Shown here in pieces: positions 61,701-64,000 of a stretch of DNA of 64,000 bases. The notes beneath the pieces are model-generated. The model did not search any database. It was not told where the DNA came from and was given only the letters and a program-made list of their open reading frames with translations. Within the stretch, counting starts at the first letter, position 1, and each line of letters begins with the position of its first letter. The stretch covers positions 5,492-69,491 of the forward strand of contig CAZQHK010000024.1 in NCBI GenBank assembly GCA_964593455.1. The letters run 5' to 3'. This DNA is from CAZQHK01 sp964593455. Its GTDB lineage: Bacteria; Muiribacteriota; CAYSPT01. The translations under genes and the position numbers were made by a program.

Positions 61701-61985
61701 CTCTAAAATCGCGTACGGCAGTATTGAATAACGGCGTTTGCCGAAATAATGTCCACCCCAATAACTACCAAGGCATAGACCGCCCATAAACGCCATAACG
61801 ATAATGCTGGTGGCTGTAACAGTATTGCCCACTACCAGGACGAGCATTCTGTTCCAGGTAACTTCGCTGATCAAACCGCTGGCTCCGGAAATAAAAAACA
61901 GCACATAAAGAAACATCATCGATAGATTTACCGGTAACCGTTTACCGTCGCTGATAGCCGGCTGGTTGTCACACGTTTGCGCCAA
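58704..61985 (-). CDS. MFS-spermidine-synthase-TPR fusion protein
   Basis: A fusion of about 1093 residues. Residues about 15-490 are membrane helices (VLFFISGASGLISEVTWNRM, MGGLCLGSYWGGHYFGKRR) of the MFS-like half of fused spermidine-synthase proteins; about 500-760 are a SpeE-like methyltransferase fold (FGAGLSAGAAL, VNDDGRNYLL, IISDATHPFTYD); the C-terminal ~250 residues are TPRs (AKTVINKALRISPGSMEIHG). In the SpeE-like part the active-site loop is DATHP, so aminopropyl transfer is not certain. I start at TTG 61985 (just after a GAGGTGGAG) because the longer frame to 62090 begins upstream of the predicted promoter. Confidence 0.85.
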   Translation of the reverse strand: MAQTCDNQPAISDGKRLPVNLSMMFLYVLFFISGASGLISEVTWNRMLVLVVGNTVTATSIIVMAFMGGLCLGSYWGGHYFGKRRYSILPYAILEFSIGLYVLFSPFVFHLLSKAFIAIAPFVAGTPFIHTARVSLTLCVLTIPTFLMGATYPSIISSLSRDRFVKRASQAGYFYSINTLGAALGCIVAGYFLLPRLGIQRTLFCAAFLNFLAAAGAFILNAVFNTNKEPDRVETKIGEDTQASLGRGVFFVLSLATFFIGFVALSYQVLLVRIIILFFGSLKFVFAMVLTAFLTATGVSAFFGTVFHGFIKRTERLFTAVIMIAAILIPAAPLLLLRFLHSEAIKDFPAMYDKVIIFALILLPVLFIGSLLPIIIKIFQTHFHIETTFSAARLYALNTLGGVIGAGTTNTFLVPILGAQGTLSLFSILFLCLGFITILLVKRNLITPLISGLCVVVLIVVIVRCPNITEDLYISALMRNKQDESIYDTKLFHEGTVANIAVVDSPDGGRFLFLDGVGEVSTKFMHVQLFKALSLLPILLHESDEPKEALMIAFGAGLSAGAALDTGQLSSLEVVDLVSEAGMINPYFKAINNDVYHHRQFHFVNDDGRNYLLGNPKKYSVIISDATHPFTYDSWILYTTEFYREVKNHLTSDGIFAQWIPLTIQKDFFRILVKTFSEVFKHCTFWCIYGSDQAFIMATPKPFALDFQRFQNRLDSIPESAKLKEYELDRAVNIASFFVMDEKSVREFIKDEKRINTDDYPYNITFGLEKYLSSQIVRLDLDRDQASILPYLVNATENEKQEIEELQVFAKTMLRFYAYQDINALMEARAIRPDNGITLYHTADREFLYPDIGPDTNTDQPAAEDTIDGLLAAIEEKPDTLSNYSKLAVLYANNGNPAKAKTVINKALRISPGSMEIHGLAGAIEEQMNNWAEAERRYRFLLKKRPTNVFYLRHLLRVLATTGRHQAAVSLLLQFDVDRSNWAGNLKYLYYQTIALSYFRLGNFVNAEKYALLSLEQYPNNNALRKVLADYYRQVSDTQKLLEQTEIILSINPYNLPALESLVTYYQEHGMDDQAKPFLTRLERAKELQRTED

Positions 61986-62034
61986 TAACTCCACCTCTCT
62001 TTCATGATGGCAAACAGTACCGTTAAAGAAGTAA

Positions 62035-62063
62035 ATAGTACCGTATTTTGCAGGCGGGCGCAA
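62035..62063 (-). promoter_or_regulatory. Promoter of the MFS-spermidine-synthase fusion
   Basis: On the minus strand TTGCGC (62063-62058), 17-base spacer, TACTAT (62040-62035). Its predicted transcript starts near 62028, which supports the inner start codon of that gene. Confidence 0.45.
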
Positions 62064-62073
62064 CGCGCGCAGG

Positions 62074-62103
62074 TTGCAAGAGAATATCACATACGACTAC
62101 AAT
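62074..62103 (+). promoter_or_regulatory. Promoter of the TPR-metallopeptidase gene
   Basis: TTGCAA at 62074-62079, 18-base spacer, TACAAT at 62098-62103, diverging from the promoter on the other strand 10 bases away. Confidence 0.5.
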
Positions 62104-62137
62104 AAGGTAAAATAATTGTTTCAAGGAAGTATGATGT

Positions 62138-63733
62138 ATGCTTGATATACAACACCTCCCACGTAGGTTGACCGGTTTTGAAGCAGCTCTGCTGGCGCTT
62201 TGTTTCCTTGTTTTTCTGGCAACCGCCCCGGGTTATTCCCGGGACAGTGCACTCGACCACTTCAATCGGGCCCGTAAATTGATTCGTGAGAACGATCTAA
62301 AAGCAGCGCAGCAGGAGCTTGAAGAGGCGTACGATCTTGACGATGAAGATCCCGATATTCGTCGTTACCTATCACTTGTTTCCAACAATCTGGCAGTCAG
62401 GATGGTCGACGCCGGCAACTATGAGGAGGCTCTCCCTTACTATGAAAAGTCTTTGGAGATTGAGCCTGAAGACGACATTGTGAGAATGAACTACGCCCGC
62501 TGCCTGTCATCAAACGAGCGTCCTTACGACGCTATCCTGGTCTTCGATGATCTGACTGAATCCGATAATCCCGAAACTGTACAGAAAGCCAGGTGGAAAC
62601 TGGCTGATACCTATTTTTCACTCCGTGAATTCGAGCGGGCGAGTGATGAACTCGAGGAAGTCGTCTTTACAGACGAAAAAGATACTCGGGCCCACCTGCT
62701 TCTGGCCCGTTGTTACATCCAGACCGGCGACAAGGATAAGGCGGTCGAGCACATCCGGCTTGTTTCGAAGATCAGTACCAGTTCCAAACTCAAGAAAACC
62801 GCCGCGAAACTGCTCAAGCGAATCAGTCGTGAAGCGAAAATCGAGGAAGAATTTCAATTTCAGAAAAGCTCTCATTTCTCTATCGTGGTGGATGAGGAGC
62901 GGGGAGAGGATTTGCTTGATATCGTTTTGACTTTCTGTGAGGAAGCCTACGTGGAAGTCGGGGAAAGGCTCAAGTATTACCCGGACCGTAAAACGACGGT
63001 TATCATCTACAAACCGGTAGAGTTTACTACCATCTATCCGGACAGCAACTGGGCGGCCGGACTGTATCACGAGTGGACCATCAAGATACCAATTCCCGCC
63101 GGCGAATTAACCCGGGAGAATCATTTCGCACTCAGAAATACCATCTTCCATGAATACTCGCATCTTCTGGTCAACGCTCTGACCGGAGGCAACTGTCCCC
63201 GCTGGTTCGACGAAGGTATAGCGGAAAGTATGGAGTCGAAGAAAAACTGGGACAAGCAGGTGGAATTACTGTTGAAAATGTCCCGGGTTAAGATGATACC
63301 TTCGCTGAAAAAGATAGATAAGAACTTCACGTCAAAAGATCTCAACCAGATCACTATTGGGTACACCGTGGCCCGTCATGCGGTGCGCTTCATCGACGAG
63401 GAGTGGGGCATTTACCGTATTCAAAGAATCCTGGAAGAGATCAGAGATGACGGGGATATCAACAGCGCTTTTCAGGATGTCCTCGGGTGCGACCTGGAGC
63501 GGTTCATGCCGCGTTGGTACCAGTACCTGGAACGGCAGCACCAGCAAATCCAGGCCCGGGAAAAAGAACCGCCGGCCGATATATCCACACAAGCTCCCAT
63601 CCCTGTCCAAACTCCGGGACGCGCCGAAAAGTGCCCTTTACCGCCACTTCCCGGTGTAGGAATATTTAAAAAAATGCAGGAAGATCTGCGTACCGAAAAA
63701 GCGAAGCAGGATACTCAGGATACCGGCCCGTAG
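62138..63733 (+). CDS. TPR protein with peptidase-MA-like metallopeptidase domain
   Basis: A 531-residue protein with an N-terminal membrane segment or signal about 15-35 (FEAALLALCFLVFLATAPGY), TPR repeats about 40-230 (ALDHFNRARKLIRENDL, YYEKSLEIEPEDD), then a gluzincin domain about 240-470. The zinc site is His338-Glu339-x-x-His342 in FHEYSHLLV and Glu359 in PRWFDEGIAESM, the order of the peptidase-MA family. The last ~60 residues are proline-rich. It likely acts outside the inner membrane. The natural substrate is unknown. ATG 62138 has AAGGAAG upstream. Confidence 0.87.
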   Translation: MLDIQHLPRRLTGFEAALLALCFLVFLATAPGYSRDSALDHFNRARKLIRENDLKAAQQELEEAYDLDDEDPDIRRYLSLVSNNLAVRMVDAGNYEEALPYYEKSLEIEPEDDIVRMNYARCLSSNERPYDAILVFDDLTESDNPETVQKARWKLADTYFSLREFERASDELEEVVFTDEKDTRAHLLLARCYIQTGDKDKAVEHIRLVSKISTSSKLKKTAAKLLKRISREAKIEEEFQFQKSSHFSIVVDEERGEDLLDIVLTFCEEAYVEVGERLKYYPDRKTTVIIYKPVEFTTIYPDSNWAAGLYHEWTIKIPIPAGELTRENHFALRNTIFHEYSHLLVNALTGGNCPRWFDEGIAESMESKKNWDKQVELLLKMSRVKMIPSLKKIDKNFTSKDLNQITIGYTVARHAVRFIDEEWGIYRIQRILEEIRDDGDINSAFQDVLGCDLERFMPRWYQYLERQHQQIQAREKEPPADISTQAPIPVQTPGRAEKCPLPPLPGVGIFKKMQEDLRTEKAKQDTQDTGP

Positions 63734-63762
63734 TTGAAAAATGTGAGAAATATGCAATTTAC

Positions 63763-63949
63763 CTAGCCCGCATATTTCACGAGTTGCCGTCACGAGGTCG
63801 CGAAGTCGTGCGTAGCTTCAAGGCACGCGACCAAGCCTTCCACAGACGTATCCGTTGCGATACGTCGAGGACAGGCGCCCGAGCGTAACGCAGAAGATGC
63901 GTGCGAATTCGTGACCGCAGTAGGCACACTGGTAAAATATCCGGGCTAG
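63763..63949 (-). mobile_element. 187-bp MITE-like element, copy 2 (inverted)
   Basis: Same element as at 4426-4612, in the opposite orientation. Left end CTAGCCCGCATATTTCAC (63763-63780) is perfect; the right end (63932-63949) has two changes from the perfect complement. The remaining bases to 64000 show nothing I recognise. Confidence 0.75.
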
Positions 63950-64000
63950 CGTAAAACGGCGTGAATTGGCTCATCTTTTTTACCTTTGTCTCTCAAATAC

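Overview
The window reads as chromosomal DNA of an uncultivated, diderm, probably anaerobic bacterium. Support comes from exported proteins of outer-membrane type (LolA-like and CsgG-like), type IV pilus/type II secretion genes, several ferredoxin-type membrane proteins, a double-cubane/2-hydroxyacyl-CoA dehydratase-type pair with its activator ATPase, and many HEAT-repeat and TPR proteins. I cannot place it to a phylum from sequence alone. There is no rRNA, tRNA, CRISPR array, phage or transposase gene in view. Two ~187-bp copies of one small element sit near the two ends in opposite orientation.

Layout. 1-4383 (minus): rpiB, a LolA-like gene, atpZ- and atpI-like genes, atpB, a three-hairpin c subunit, a normal c subunit and the start of atpF, one operon from a promoter at 4354-4383. 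4733-9119: a two-domain cyclic-nucleotide-binding protein, an orphan FlgM-like gene, a long HEAT protein and an FxLYD protein. 9187-13065 (minus): speD-speE polyamine operon continuing into DUF3006 and DUF2723-TPR genes. 13184-14272: a membrane protein with presenilin-like aspartate motifs. 14332-21745 (minus): a compact operon csgG-like, isoaspartyl peptidase, pilC, pilB, pilM, pilN, pilO, pilP-like. 21791-27553: radical SAM protein, amidohydrolase, GH31 glucosidase, class II aldolase.

27773-36393 is the most unusual block: eight tightly packed plus-strand genes for an exported Ig-like protein, two NapH-like polyferredoxins, a double-cubane-type protein and its activator, an ABC permease with an extra membrane domain, its ATPase, and an exported PQQ-type beta-propeller. 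The gene spacing and ATGA overlaps argue for one transcription unit. No solute-binding protein and no classical oxidoreductase catalytic subunit accompany it. It looks like a membrane redox system that feeds low-potential electrons to the double-cubane protein, with a transporter dedicated to it. This is inference.

36444-48206: an ABC-class ATPase; a FecR-domain protein, a receiver/kinase protein lacking its phospho-acceptor histidine and an RsbW-like kinase (plus strand); then, convergent and overlapping, a transporter-HEAT fusion, a DUF2993-like protein and a large exported protein. 48422-55273: zinc-ribbon protein, a 26-residue membrane peptide, HD phosphohydrolase, proS, and an iscU-cNMP-HEAT operon behind a good promoter and a hairpin leader. 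55274-64000: an intergenic inverted-repeat element, a secreted GH116 glycosidase, an MFS/spermidine-synthase/TPR fusion, a TPR-metallopeptidase and the second copy of the 187-bp element.

Starts were moved inward from the longest frame wherever a ribosome-binding site, an ATGA overlap or a promoter made that more credible.
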